Positions 27,661 to 36,495 of a stretch of 64,000 nucleotides of DNA are shown in pieces; the first letter of the stretch is position 1, and each line of letters begins with the position of its first letter. The stretch comes from Natronococcus pandeyae. GTDB taxonomy: Archaea > Halobacteriota > Halobacteria > Halobacteriales > Natrialbaceae. The stretch spans positions 88,939 through 152,938 of the forward strand of contig NZ_PHNJ01000012.1 of the NCBI RefSeq assembly GCF_008122205.1. Reading direction: 5' to 3'. The position numbers and the translations under genes are program-made. The notes beneath the pieces were generated by a model. That model ran no database searches and had not been told where the DNA came from. It worked only from the letters and a program-made list of their open reading frames with translations.

Positions 27661-29577
27661 ATGACCGAGTACGACTACGACGAGCTCGGACTCGTCGCCG
27701 GACTGGAGATCCACCAGCAACTCGACACGGCGACGAAGCTGTTCTGCCAGTGTCCGACCGAGATTCGCGAACCCGAGGAGTCGACGCGGCGGTTTACCCG
27801 CTACCTCCACCCGACCCGCAGCGAACTGGGCGAGATCGACGACGCCGCCCTAGAGGAGAGCAAGGTCGACCGCGAGTTCGAGTACCTCGCGTACGATTCG
27901 ACCTGCCTCGTCGAGGAGGACGAGGAACCACCGCACGAGTTGGACGACGAAGCGCTCGAGACGACCCTCGAGGTGGCCCAGTTGATGGACATGAGCCCGG
28001 TCGATCAGGCCCACGTCATGCGCAAAATCGTCGTCGACGGCTCGAACACCTCCGGCTTCCAGCGCTCGACGCTGATCGCCACCGAGGGCGAGATCGAGAC
28101 GAGCGAGGGAGCGGTCGGCATCGAGGACCTGCTGCTCGAGGAGGAGAGCGCCCAGCGCGTCGCAGAGACCGACGACGGCGTTCGCTACAGCCTCGACCGA
28201 CTCGGCATTCCGCTGGTCGAGATCGGCACCAAGCCGGATATCTCGACGCCCGACCAGGCGCTCGAGGCCGCCGAACGGATCGGCATGCTGCTGCGCTCGA
28301 CGGGCAAGGTTAAGCGTGGACTCGGAACGATCCGCCAGGACGTCAACGTCTCCATCGCGGCGGGCGCTCGCGTCGAGATCAAGGGCGTCCAGAGCCTGGA
28401 CGACATCGACGACATCGTTCGCAACGAGGCCGCCCGACAGGTCGAACTCGTCGAGATCGCCGACGAACTCGCCGAGCGCGAGGCCTCCGTCGGCGAGGTA
28501 CAGGACGTGACCGACGTCTTCGAGGGAACCGACAGCGGCGTGATCGCCGGCGCACTCGGCTCGGGCGGCTCCGTGATGGCCGTCCCGCTGTCCGGCTTCG
28601 ACGGCCTCGTCGGCCGCGAGATCGCTCCCGATCGGCGCCTCGGCACGGAGTTCTCCGATCACGCGAAACGCCACGGCGCGGGCGGGATCTTCCACACGGA
28701 CGAACTCCCTGCGTACGGAGTAACCGAGGACGAGGTGGCAGCGCTTCGAGACGCAGTCGGTGCCGACCCCGAGGACGCCGTCGCGATCGTCGCCGACGAC
28801 GACGAGATCGCCGAGTCCGCGATCGAAGCCGTCGCCGAGCGGGCGAGAAGTTCCCTCGAGGGCGTCCCCGAGGAGACCCGCGGGGCGAACGACGACGGGA
28901 CGACTCGATACATGCGTCCCCTCCCCGGCGCGGCGCGGATGTACCCCGAGACGGACGTTCCGCCCGTCGAACCGGACCCGAGCGAGGTTCCCCAGCCCGA
29001 ACTGCTCACCGAAAAGGTCGAGCGCTACCAGGCGGAGTACGATCTGGGATCGGGACTGGCCGAGCAGGTCGCCTACGGCAAACACATGCCCCTCTTCGAG
29101 GACGTCGTCTCCGAGGGGATCTCCGCGAGCGACGCGAGCGGAGGCTCGCCGGACGAGTCCGACGGTGTCGATCCGACGCTGGCCGCGACGACGCTCGAGT
29201 CGACGCTCACGGAACTCCGGCGGGACGGCGTGCCCGTCTCGGACCTGCACAGGGAGCACATCGTGTCCGTGCTCTCGATGGCCGAGAGCGGTGACCTCCC
29301 CAACGAGGGCGTGCCGGACCTTCTGCGGGCACTCGCCGAAGAGCCGGATCGCTCGGCCGAGGAGGCCGCCGAGGAGGCTGGCCTCGGCGGCGCCGACGAG
29401 GAGGAGGTTCGCGAGGCCATCGCCGAGGTCGTCGAGCGCAACGAGAGCCAGGTCGAAGAAGAGGGAATGCAGGCGTTCTCCGGACTCATGGGCGAATGCA
29501 TGGGCGCCCTCCGCGGCAAGGCCGACGGCGACCTCGTGAGCCAGTTGCTGCGCGAGGAGATTCAGAAGCGGGCCTGA
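27661..29577 (+). CDS. gatE: Glutamyl-tRNA(Gln) amidotransferase subunit E
   Basis: 638 residues, the length of archaeal GatE. With GatD it converts Glu-tRNA(Gln) to Gln-tRNA(Gln). Signatures: LVAGLEIHQQLDTATKLFCQCPT, EEPPHELDDEALE, MRKIVVDGSNTSGFQRS, RQDVNVSIAAGARVEIKGVQ, and an AspRS-like GAD insertion (about 290-410, RHGAGGIFHTDELPAYG). A helical tail domain has GGADEEEVREAIAEVV. Monocistronic; no gatD in view. TATA-like TTTTTTACC about 25-30 bases upstream. Confidence 0.96.
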   Translation: MTEYDYDELGLVAGLEIHQQLDTATKLFCQCPTEIREPEESTRRFTRYLHPTRSELGEIDDAALEESKVDREFEYLAYDSTCLVEEDEEPPHELDDEALETTLEVAQLMDMSPVDQAHVMRKIVVDGSNTSGFQRSTLIATEGEIETSEGAVGIEDLLLEEESAQRVAETDDGVRYSLDRLGIPLVEIGTKPDISTPDQALEAAERIGMLLRSTGKVKRGLGTIRQDVNVSIAAGARVEIKGVQSLDDIDDIVRNEAARQVELVEIADELAEREASVGEVQDVTDVFEGTDSGVIAGALGSGGSVMAVPLSGFDGLVGREIAPDRRLGTEFSDHAKRHGAGGIFHTDELPAYGVTEDEVAALRDAVGADPEDAVAIVADDDEIAESAIEAVAERARSSLEGVPEETRGANDDGTTRYMRPLPGAARMYPETDVPPVEPDPSEVPQPELLTEKVERYQAEYDLGSGLAEQVAYGKHMPLFEDVVSEGISASDASGGSPDESDGVDPTLAATTLESTLTELRRDGVPVSDLHREHIVSVLSMAESGDLPNEGVPDLLRALAEEPDRSAEEAAEEAGLGGADEEEVREAIAEVVERNESQVEEEGMQAFSGLMGECMGALRGKADGDLVSQLLREEIQKRA

Positions 29578-29693
29578 TCGTGAAGTAAAGACTACTCGAG
29601 GACGAACCGAGTACCAATCGACCGTTCTTCGAAGGGACCTGCTGCTCGAGTTCGGTTACGAGTAGCCAACTCGTTGCGGACTTCGAGAGAGCT

Positions 29694-30040
29694 ATAGTGG
29701 CCACTGAAAGTCAGTGCGTACCCGATCGCACGACGGGAGCGCGGTTCGGAACGTGCGCGGTTCGGAACGTGCGCGGTTCGGAACGTGCGCGGTTCGGAAC
29801 GTGCGCGGTTCGGAACGAACGAAGTGAGTGAGAACCGCGAAACGCGAACGGAGAGCGAACGCGACCCGTGAGCACGAAGTGAGTGAGAACCGCGAAACGC
29901 GAACGGGGAGGAACGACCCGTGAGCGCGAAGTGAGTGAGAACCGCGAAACGCGAACGGGGAGGAACGACCCGTGAGCGCGAAGTGAGTGAGAACCGCGGA
30001 CAGTGCGATCGGTGTGGAAACCGTTTCAGTTGGTACTATA
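29694..30040 (-). mobile_element. MITE-like inverted-repeat element, copy C (long form)
   Basis: 347 bases, inverted relative to copy B. The right end (reverse complement) is TATAGTACCAACTGAAAC, identical to B; the left end is TATAGTGGCCACTGAAAG. The interior has about five short units of CGGTTCGGAACGTGCG, then three long units with GAAGTGAGTGAGAACCGCG, AACGCGAACGGGGAGG and CCCGTGAGC. The array is longer than in B and absent in A. It lies 117 bases after gatE and encodes nothing. Confidence 0.8.
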
Positions 30041-30609
30041 TCCGGAGATATCACAGGAGTACAGAACTCTTCGAAAGCCCTCGGTGGGCTCGCGGTCGCT
30101 TCGGCAGATATCCTCCCTTCGGTCGGATAGAGCTGCCGTAGCGACGCTCTGCGCTGCCGCTCAGCGCGACCCCACCTCGCCCTTTCAGTCCGCCAGGATG
30201 GTGGCAAACCTGCCCTTCCCCGGGTTACGTGGCTCTCACTGTTATTCGAGCCACGCGCCCGGCCACCGGTCTGGCGCGCGCTGATGGAGCGGCCGAGCAC
30301 CGCGAGGGCGCTCCGGTGACGCCGTGCGAGGGACGGCGCGAACGATAGTGAGCGCCGAGGCTGGGGAGGTCCGAGGTGCGGTCGGGTGGGACTGAAAGGG
30401 GCCGGCAGGCTCGAGGACGGCGCGCGATACAAGGACCGCAGCCGACTGCTGGAAGGCGAGGACCGCAGCGAGCGCACCGACTCGAGCCTGCCGGGGGCTT
30501 TCGGAGTTTTCAACGACAGCCCGTTCACCACCCCCTCGGTCGTCTCACTCACCACCCCCTCGATCGTCTATCGGACGATAGCTCGAATACGAACCACCGA
30601 TCACGGTAA
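30041..30609. repeat. Structured noncoding region with nested inverted repeats
   Basis: 569 bases without a coherent gene. CCCTTTCAGTCC (30180-30191) and GGACTGAAAGGG (30389-30400) form a perfect 12-bp inverted repeat. CCGGCAGGCTCGAG (30402-30415) and CTCGAGCCTGCCGG (30481-30494) form a perfect 14-bp one, with GAAAGG/GCTTTC continuing it imperfectly. Motifs such as GTGGGACTGAAAGGGGC recur in haloarchaeal intergenic DNA, from memory. It may be a dispersed repeat or a structured transcript. GC is very high and the strand of any product is unknown. Confidence 0.5.
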
Positions 30610-31089
30610 CTAGTCGACGAGTTCCTCGAGCAGCGTCTCGAGTTCGTAGCTCTGAAGCGCGTCCCGTTCTTCGATCGCCGAGATGACGAACGTGGAATCC
30701 GTCCGGTCGACGCCCTCGAGTTGTTCGAACTCGGCGATCAGCCGTTCGACCATCCCGCTGTCGCTCAGCCGAGCGATGACGATGAAGTCCGTCTCGCCCA
30801 TCGTGAAGTAGACGTTCGTCACGCCCTCGACGGTCAGCAGCCGATCCGCGAACGTCTCGTAGGAGCCCCGGTAGTCGGCGTGGATCTCGACGATGACTGT
30901 GACGCCGAGACCGAGTTCCTCGAGGTCGACCTCGTAGCGATCGTTCGTGATGACACCCTCCTCCCGGAGGTTGTTGAGTCGGTAGTGGATCGTCGAGACC
31001 GGAATCCCGGTCGCCTCGTTGAGCCGTTCGGGGCTCCCGGTCTCGAGTTCGGCGATCGCTTTCAGCAGGCGCACGTCACGTTCGTCCAT
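30610..31089 (-). CDS. Lrp/AsnC family transcriptional regulator
   Basis: 159 residues: an N-terminal winged helix-turn-helix (LLKAIAELETGSPERLNEAT, GIPVSTIHYRLNNLREEGVI) and a C-terminal RAM/AsnC ligand-binding domain (LGVTVIVEIHADYRG, VYFTMGETDFIVIARL), then a helical tail. Such proteins sense amino acids or small metabolites. It is divergent from the EamA exporter 187 bases away, so it probably controls that exporter and itself. Ligand unknown. Confidence 0.9.
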   Translation of the reverse strand: MDERDVRLLKAIAELETGSPERLNEATGIPVSTIHYRLNNLREEGVITNDRYEVDLEELGLGVTVIVEIHADYRGSYETFADRLLTVEGVTNVYFTMGETDFIVIARLSDSGMVERLIAEFEQLEGVDRTDSTFVISAIEERDALQSYELETLLEELVD

Positions 31090-31275
31090 GGGTCGAATTC
31101 GGGCGGGGGTGGTTTCTGTGCTTCGAAGAAGTCGAGCCTAGTTAGAGATTTCTCTAACCGGGGTGTGGTGTAACGGACATGGGTTCGGATACGATTCATA
31201 TGTGTGATTCTGCATCCGACTTTTGGCGAGTTCTTGTAGAAGGGACTAAATACAGGCATCAGTTTCGAACTGAGC

Positions 31276-32322
31276 ATGAGTCGATCTCAATCTGTTCGTT
31301 CTGGATACGGAGATACGGTGCTGTTCTCGATCCTCGCTCTCTGCTGGGGGACCTCGTTCGTCGCGATCGAGGTTGGTCTCGAGTACGTGCCACCGCTTCT
31401 GTTCGCCGGCCTTCGCTACGCCCTCGCCGGCGTAATCGTCCTCGGATACGCGGCCGTCGTCACCGACCGACTGCGACCGGTCGACCGAGCCGAGTGGCTC
31501 GCGGTCGGTGTCGCCGGCGTGTTCGTTATCGCGCTCTATCACGCGCTGCTGTACGTCGGCGAACTGTACGTCCCGGGTGCGATCGCGGCGACGATCGCCA
31601 GCACAGCCCCGATCCTCACGGCCGCGTTCGCCGGCGTAGTCCTCCCGAAGGAGCGGTTCGCTCCGGCCGGCGTCGTCGGACTCGTCCTCGGACTCGTCGG
31701 CGTGACCGCCGTCGTCCAGCCGTCGCCGACGGGACTCGAGAGCGAGGTCCTCCTCGGGGCCGGGCTCGTGTTCGGCGCCGCGATCGCCTTCGCGATCGGG
31801 ACCGTGCTCATGCGTCCGATCGATTCCGCACTGCCGATCGAGACCCTTCAGGCCTGGGCGATGCTCGTCGGCGGAGCGGTACTCCTGGTCGCCGCACCGC
31901 TCCGCGGTGAGTCGCTGGCCGCGATCGACGTGACGCCGACGGCGCTGCTCTCGTTTGCCTACCTCACGCTCGTCTCGAGCGTGTTCGCGTTCTTCCTCTA
32001 CTTCGAACTGCTCGACCGGGCCGGTGCGACCCAGGTCGCGCTCGTGGGGTACGCCGAACCGGTGGTCGCGATCGGCGTGAGTTGGCTGGTGATCGGCTAC
32101 GTCGTCGACTCGCTGACGATCGTCGGGCTGCTCACGATCCTCGCCGGCTTCGCCGTCATCAAGCGGCGGGCGCTCTGGCGAGTCGGACGATCGACCGTCG
32201 AGAGGCGGCGGCAGTCGACCGGTGGAGCCCTCCCCGCGGAGCCACGCCCCGAGGCGAGGACCGACGGTGGTGTGCCCTGCGACGCCGAGGGTGCGGATCC
32301 GGAGTTACCGGTCGACCGATAG
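31276..32322 (+). CDS. EamA (DMT superfamily) transporter
   Basis: 348 residues with ten membrane helices in two EamA repeats: LALCWGTSFVAIEVGLEYVP, AGLRYALAG, IAATIASTAPILTAAF (first) and LTLVSSVFAFFLYFELLDR, ATQVALVGYAEPVVAIGVSW (second). A hydrophilic tail of about 45 residues is extra. The family exports amino acids, nucleosides or other metabolites. CTAAATAC about 27 bases before the ATG gives a leaderless start. The stop codon abuts a 27-base tandem repeat. The divergent Lrp-type gene suggests amino-acid-related control. Confidence 0.9.
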   Translation: MSRSQSVRSGYGDTVLFSILALCWGTSFVAIEVGLEYVPPLLFAGLRYALAGVIVLGYAAVVTDRLRPVDRAEWLAVGVAGVFVIALYHALLYVGELYVPGAIAATIASTAPILTAAFAGVVLPKERFAPAGVVGLVLGLVGVTAVVQPSPTGLESEVLLGAGLVFGAAIAFAIGTVLMRPIDSALPIETLQAWAMLVGGAVLLVAAPLRGESLAAIDVTPTALLSFAYLTLVSSVFAFFLYFELLDRAGATQVALVGYAEPVVAIGVSWLVIGYVVDSLTIVGLLTILAGFAVIKRRALWRVGRSTVERRRQSTGGALPAEPRPEARTDGGVPCDAEGADPELPVDR

Positions 32323-32456
32323 TAGTCCGGCTGTGTAGTCAGCTGACCGTAGTCCGGCTGTGTAGTCAGCTACCGATAGTCCGGCTGTGTAGTCAGCTAC
32401 CGATAGTCCGACTATCTAGTCGGCCGACGGTAGCACGGAGGTGGTTGGCTGACCGG
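32323..32456. repeat. 27-base tandem repeat abutting a stop codon
   Basis: The unit TAGTCCGGCTGTGTAGTC plus AGCTACCGA occurs at 32323-32349, 32350-32376 and 32377-32403 (nearly identical). A diverged copy lies at 32404-32430 and a degenerate one at 32431-32456. The array begins immediately after the TAG of the EamA gene. The further stretch to the next gene (32457-32695) holds only fading TGGCTGACGG-like repeats and a TATA box at about 32650. Confidence 0.8.
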
Positions 32457-32695
32457 AGCCTGGCTGACGGAGTACGGACGTGGCTGGCTAACGGGCACGG
32501 AGTAATCGGCTGGTGGGTGTACGGCAGGCAGCCGACAGGAGTTGCAACGTGCGGCCGACCCCGGTATTCTCGGCCTCGTACCTGTGATCTCCAGCGAATC
32601 GACGGGTTTTGTTTGCTACAGTCTGCCGTGACAAATATCCTCACGAAGGTTTATACGACACAACGTGGCCCGATCACACGGAAACGGGGTAGACG

Positions 32696-33424
32696 ATGAA
32701 CACGAAGACAACGACACTTACGGCGGTTTGTTACGTGCGGGCGCCACTGCTGCTCGAGCCGGTCGACAGACAGGTCGAGACCGTGCGAGCCTGCGAGTCC
32801 GAGGGAACGATCGACGACCTTCTCCTTCGGAGCTGGCCGAAGGAGCTCAGGCTGTCCGAGGACAGCCCGTATCAGGAGGCCCTCGAGGCGTACGATCGGT
32901 TCCGGACGTGGGCCGATCGGCGGGGAGTGGACATCTGTCCGCCGTTCAGGGAGCGGACGACGACGTCGCCGGTGACCGGAAAGACGAAAGAGCTGCTCGT
33001 GACGCCGCTTCTCTGTCTCGAACTCTACGCCGACGACGAGCTAGTCGGGGTGTTCCCTCACTCCGCCGACGACGAAACGATCACGACCGAGGATGCGATC
33101 GCCAGCCTTCGGTGTGGCGACGTTCCAACGCCGCTCGAGGGCGACGCGTCCGGCACAGCACCGCAGACGGACGAGACGACCGAGACAACCGTTTCGATGT
33201 CACACGCGGGTGGCGCATCCGAAACTCGCGAATCAGAAGAGTCGACAGCCGTGGAGTCGGACGGCTGTCCCGACTGCAGCGGTGGACTGATCGATGGACA
33301 GGGCCTGTTCACCTGTCCCGACTGCGGATGGACCGGCACGCTCACCGAGAGGGGTGAGAACGTGCCGGCAACGGTGCGGGAACTCGAGACGCGCGAAGCG
33401 ATTTCACCGATCGACGGTAGATAG
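32696..33424 (+). CDS. Hypothetical protein with C-terminal zinc ribbon
   Basis: 242 residues. The N-terminal domain (about 1-145, TLTAVCYVRAPLLLEPVDRQ, then a conserved-looking SWPKELRLSED) is a haloarchaeal type I cannot name. A variable acidic/Thr-rich linker follows, then a zinc ribbon near the end: CPDCSGGLIDGQGLFTCPDC (two CPxC knuckles, about 198-217). Zinc ribbons at chain ends often bind nucleic acid or protein. TTTATACG lies about 40 bases before the ATG. A 34-35-base tandem repeat follows its stop (33429-33510). Confidence 0.7.
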   Translation: MNTKTTTLTAVCYVRAPLLLEPVDRQVETVRACESEGTIDDLLLRSWPKELRLSEDSPYQEALEAYDRFRTWADRRGVDICPPFRERTTTSPVTGKTKELLVTPLLCLELYADDELVGVFPHSADDETITTEDAIASLRCGDVPTPLEGDASGTAPQTDETTETTVSMSHAGGASETRESEESTAVESDGCPDCSGGLIDGQGLFTCPDCGWTGTLTERGENVPATVRELETREAISPIDGR

Positions 33425-33428
33425 CGAC

Positions 33429-33510
33429 GACAGGCCAATCGCCGCCCCGTTGCGGACAATGCTGACAGGTGACCGCCGCCCCGTTGCTGATCGCGACGAC
33501 AGGTAACGGC
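33429..33510. repeat. 34-35-base imperfect tandem repeat after a stop codon
   Basis: GACAGG-initiated units start at 33429, 33464 and 33498, sharing GCCGCCCCGTTGC in the first two. Starts five bases after the TAG of the zinc-ribbon gene, like the other tandem repeats in this window that sit at gene ends. Confidence 0.55.
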
Positions 33511-33514
33511 GCAG

Positions 33515-34567
33515 TTACTCCTCCTCGACGGCGGTACCGTCGTACGCGGCCTCGATCGCAACTGCGGTTCCGTCGCGAACGGTCTCGGTATCGTCTGCGT
33601 CCGTTCCGAACGACGACTCGAGTCGCTCCACGTCGACGTGGTCGTCGTCTCGATAGCTCACGACGGCGCTTGCGGCCGCACTGCTACCGTCGAGCGAGAG
33701 CTGCTGATGGATGCCGGTTGCGCCCTCGATGGCCTCGAACTGGAAGCCGAGTTCGTCGGTCTCCGCGTCGGTCTGGTCGTCCTCGAGGTCGTCCGCGGCG
33801 AAGGGCTCCTCCGGAGCGTACAGTCCGAGCGAGATTCCGTCGGCGTCGTCGTCGCGAAGAAGTTCGGCGAACTCGTCGTCGGTCTCGGACTTCGACTCCT
33901 GCTCGCCGACGGCCGTCGCGACGGTTCCCTCGACGGCAGTCGCCGGATCGAACGCGTCGTCCTCGCTCGGGTACGAGTAGGCGAACAGGTCGTCCGTGAC
34001 GCCGACAGCCTCCTCACTCTCTCCGTCGACGTAGACCGCGTAGGCGTCTCCGGTCGCCTCCCGATCGTATCCTGCGTCCTCGAGCGCCCCGGCGAGGTCG
34101 TCGCGCTCGAAGGTTCCCGTGATCGCGTAGACGCCGTCCGCGTAGACGAACGTGCTTGCATCGGTCGTCTCGCCGTACGCATTGAAGGCGTCTACTGCCG
34201 AAGAGTCGCCGAGTTGTGTGAGGCCGAACGACGAGAGCTGTGCGAACGCGATCGGATTGACGAGCAACGGATCCGTCGGCTGCTCGTCGTCCTCGAGATC
34301 GTCGCGCTGAAAGGTTGCTCCGAAGTCGATGGCACCGTAGAACGACGACGATCGATCGGTCTCCCGAAGGAGGGACGCGTACGGCGGGAGATCACCGGCG
34401 TCGAGCAGTTCGCGGTCGGAATCGGTCGCCGGATCCTGGTCGTCGCTACCGCTGGTGTCGGTATCGTCAGTGTCGTCGGTTTCGTCGCTCGTTTCCGAGC
34501 AGCCGGCGAGAGAGGCCATTCCTGTCGCCAGAAGGGAAAGGGAGGTTCGTCGGTGGAGTCGTGTCAC
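33515..34567 (-). CDS. Tat-type lipoprotein, unknown function
   Basis: 350 residues with a GTG start (34565-34567). The signal has RRTSLSLLATGMASLAGC, a lipobox with the lipidated Cys at about 23. An Asp/Thr-rich spacer (about 25-55) precedes a mostly beta-rich acidic domain with FAQLSSFGLTQLGD, VYADGVYAITGTFERDDLA and a late IHQQLSLDGSSAAASAVVSY. No enzyme motif is visible. Surface-anchored; common as an orphan type in haloarchaea. Confidence 0.7.
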   Translation of the reverse strand: MTRLHRRTSLSLLATGMASLAGCSETSDETDDTDDTDTSGSDDQDPATDSDRELLDAGDLPPYASLLRETDRSSSFYGAIDFGATFQRDDLEDDEQPTDPLLVNPIAFAQLSSFGLTQLGDSSAVDAFNAYGETTDASTFVYADGVYAITGTFERDDLAGALEDAGYDREATGDAYAVYVDGESEEAVGVTDDLFAYSYPSEDDAFDPATAVEGTVATAVGEQESKSETDDEFAELLRDDDADGISLGLYAPEEPFAADDLEDDQTDAETDELGFQFEAIEGATGIHQQLSLDGSSAAASAVVSYRDDDHVDVERLESSFGTDADDTETVRDGTAVAIEAAYDGTAVEEE

Positions 34568-34703
34568 ATCGTGATGATCCTCGCCGGATGTTTATCACTG
34601 TAATGGAATGTATGGAACTGGTGAAAGTCAGGACACAGAAGGGGACGCTCTGCAACCGGTCCGCTCTTGGATCGGTGGAGATCGGTACGCTGGAAATCGG
34701 TAC

Positions 34704-35489
34704 TCAATCCTCCGCCGGCCGCTCGGTCGCTCGACGGAGCAGGCCGAGCAGCGTGTTCGCCTCTCGCGTCGTCAGATCGGCGCGACCGAACACCCGACGA
34801 AGCATCCGCATCGTCTTGTCGCGTTTCTCGACCGGGTGGTTAATTTCGGCGAGCAGCGCACCCCACTGGTCGTAGAGGCGGTCGACCGTCTCCTCGGGCG
34901 CGCGGGTGCGCTCGAGATCCGGTAACTGGGTTTCCTCCGGCGACAGGGTGAGCGTCCGCAGTTCGTACAGCGTCACCGTCGCGGCCTGTCCGAGATTCAA
35001 CACGGGGTACTGGGCGCTCGCGGGAATCGCACAGATTTCGTCGATTCGCGCGAGTTCTTCGTTCGTGAGTCCGACCTGTTCGCGGCCGAAGACGAGCGCC
35101 GTCGGTCCCTCGACCGCCGGGAGACGTTCGGCAAGATCCGCCGGCGTGGAGTACGGGAACCGAATGTGACTCCGATCGTCTTCGTTCGTCACCGCCGTAC
35201 AGCCGATCGTGTGGTAGCTCTCGACGAGTTCGTCGAACGTGAGTTCGGTCGCGTTCGGGAGGACGTCCTCGCGGGCGTGCCCGGCGAACCCGTACGCTTC
35301 GCCGTCCGGATCGAGCGTCGGCGGATCGACGAGCAGGAGTTCTTCGAAGCCGAAGTTCTTCATCGCCCTGGCGATGGTGCCGACGTTCCCCGGCGTCTGT
35401 GCGTCGACGACGGCGACCGCTGGCGGCGTTCGATCGGTTTCCGACGTCGATTCCTCGCTGGCGGTGTGCGTACTCGAGTCCTCAGTCAT
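34704..35489 (-). CDS. trmJ: TrmJ-like SPOUT RNA methyltransferase
   Basis: 261 residues from the ATG at 35487-35489 (the frame runs open 19 codons further). The SpoU/TrmH fold is clear: VAVVDAQTPGNVGTIARAMK (motif 1), GPTALVFGREQVGLTNEEL (motif 2) and PVLNLGQAATVTLYEL (motif 3, trefoil knot). This enzyme 2'-O-methylates tRNA at position 32 in studied archaea. The C-terminal helix bundle (VEKRDKTMRMLRRVFGRADL) is typical of TrmJ. It is divergent from the origin region and orc1. Confidence 0.88.
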   Translation of the reverse strand: MTEDSSTHTASEESTSETDRTPPAVAVVDAQTPGNVGTIARAMKNFGFEELLLVDPPTLDPDGEAYGFAGHAREDVLPNATELTFDELVESYHTIGCTAVTNEDDRSHIRFPYSTPADLAERLPAVEGPTALVFGREQVGLTNEELARIDEICAIPASAQYPVLNLGQAATVTLYELRTLTLSPEETQLPDLERTRAPEETVDRLYDQWGALLAEINHPVEKRDKTMRMLRRVFGRADLTTREANTLLGLLRRATERPAED

Positions 35490-35970
35490 GATTTGGCGCA
35501 CTGAATCGTGCAAAGCGATTCCTTTCCGTCGACCACTCGTAGGCACCCACGCAGGGAGAAAATGTCGTTCGGAAAGGATGCATCCATCGAACCGTGTTCA
35601 TACCGCAGGTAACGAGTGCGGGTGCAAAAGTCACCTGATGCCGGGGTGAAAGACATGGTAGAAAAAAGACAGAGTACGAGAGAACCAGTATTCGCACTGG
35701 GACTAGCCACTCGCTATTTCTTAACAACTTTATTTATCTTACTAGAACTGTTACTAGAAACTAGTCTAGTAGTAGTCGTCTCGTTGTTTGGGAGAATACT
35801 CCCGATTTGATCGCGTGTTCGTCGCTCTGTCTGGACCCGTCGTTCCTGTTCGTCTGTCACCAGTCGGTTGCATCCCTCTCGCCGGAGTTTTTCTCCTGAA
35901 TCTTTCGACGAATTTTGTCCGCTGACTGGCCTCAGAATCGAGATTCCGGGACAGATCGGCTGGATGGGAG

Positions 35971-35997
35971 AGGGACACACCCCCCTCGCGTTTGTAA
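35971..35997 (-). promoter_or_regulatory. ORB-like site 1
   Basis: Minus strand reads TTACAAACGCGAGGGGGGTG then TGTCCCT. Complete core and G-string. Confidence 0.75.
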
Positions 35998-36030
35998 TGG
36001 CGATCAGGTGGGGGGAGGGTCTGTTCTGTA

Positions 36031-36053
36031 ACACACCAGTGTCGCGCTTGTAA
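36031..36053 (-). promoter_or_regulatory. ORB-like site 2
   Basis: Minus strand reads TTACAAGCGCGACACTGGTG then TGT; the G-string is weaker. Confidence 0.65.
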
Positions 36054-36124
36054 AATATCGGGGTAGTGGTCGATATTTGCGCCAATTCGGCTGTTTTGAT
36101 TCAGGCCCACCCACCTGTTTCCCG

Positions 36125-36152
36125 TTACATCCGCGACGGTGGTGTGTGTGCC
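36125..36152 (+). promoter_or_regulatory. ORB-like site 3
   Basis: Plus strand TTACATCCGCGACGGTGGTG then TGTGTGCC; opposite orientation to sites 1 and 2. Confidence 0.75.
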
Positions 36153-36300
36153 ATCTGTTGTACAGCGTCTCGAGTCTGCGCCCGCAGCTAGCGTAGTTTT
36201 TACGCTGCGAGCCGTGTATTCTATCGCTACCACCCCGGAACGTCCGACAGCCTTCGTTCCGGCTTCGAGAGTGCAACCGTCGCACGCACCGTCGAGCCCG

Positions 36301-36328
36301 TTACATCCGCGATGGGGGTGTCCGTCTC
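36301..36328 (+). promoter_or_regulatory. ORB-like site 4
   Basis: Plus strand TTACATCCGCGATGGGGGTG then TCCGTCTC. Confidence 0.75.
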
Positions 36329-36432
36329 CTCGCCGCGAGTCGGACGGGCACTTAGAAACGCGAGGTCGGCGATTTTCGGAGTGTCGCCCAGTGGATCGCC
36401 TGAGGCCCGTCTAAGGCACTCACGAGGGCTAT

Positions 36433-36450
36433 TTACATCCGCGATCGATC
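36433..36450 (+). promoter_or_regulatory. ORB-like half site 5
   Basis: TTACATCCGCGATCGATC has the core but no G-string. It lies just upstream of the orc1 TATA-like CTTTATTT (about 36457-36464), where Orc1 binding could repress its own gene. Confidence 0.55.
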
Positions 36451-36495
36451 TCCATACCTTTATTTCAGTTCAGTTGGAAGGCACGGGGTACCGCA

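Larger units (their letters stand above)
35490..36495. other. Replication origin region (oriC-type)
   Basis: About 1 kb without genes, directly upstream of orc1/cdc6. It contains five ORB-like sites with the core TTACAxxCGCGA followed by a G/T-rich tail: two on the minus strand (35971-35997, 36031-36053) and three on the plus strand (36125, 36301, 36433). Between the two orientations lies an AT-richer stretch with a perfect inverted repeat (AAATATCG 36053-36060, CGATATTT 36071-36078). A strongly AT-rich tract (about 35710-35775) lies to the left and could be the unwinding element. This layout matches known haloarchaeal origins beside orc1. Confidence 0.85.

Noticed and set aside
29692..30555. 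287-codon minus-strand frame
   Set aside because: Runs through element C and the structured noncoding repeat; Arg/Ser repeats come from the minisatellite.
32323..32456. Tandem repeat taken as CRISPR
   Set aside because: Units are contiguous with no spacers between them.
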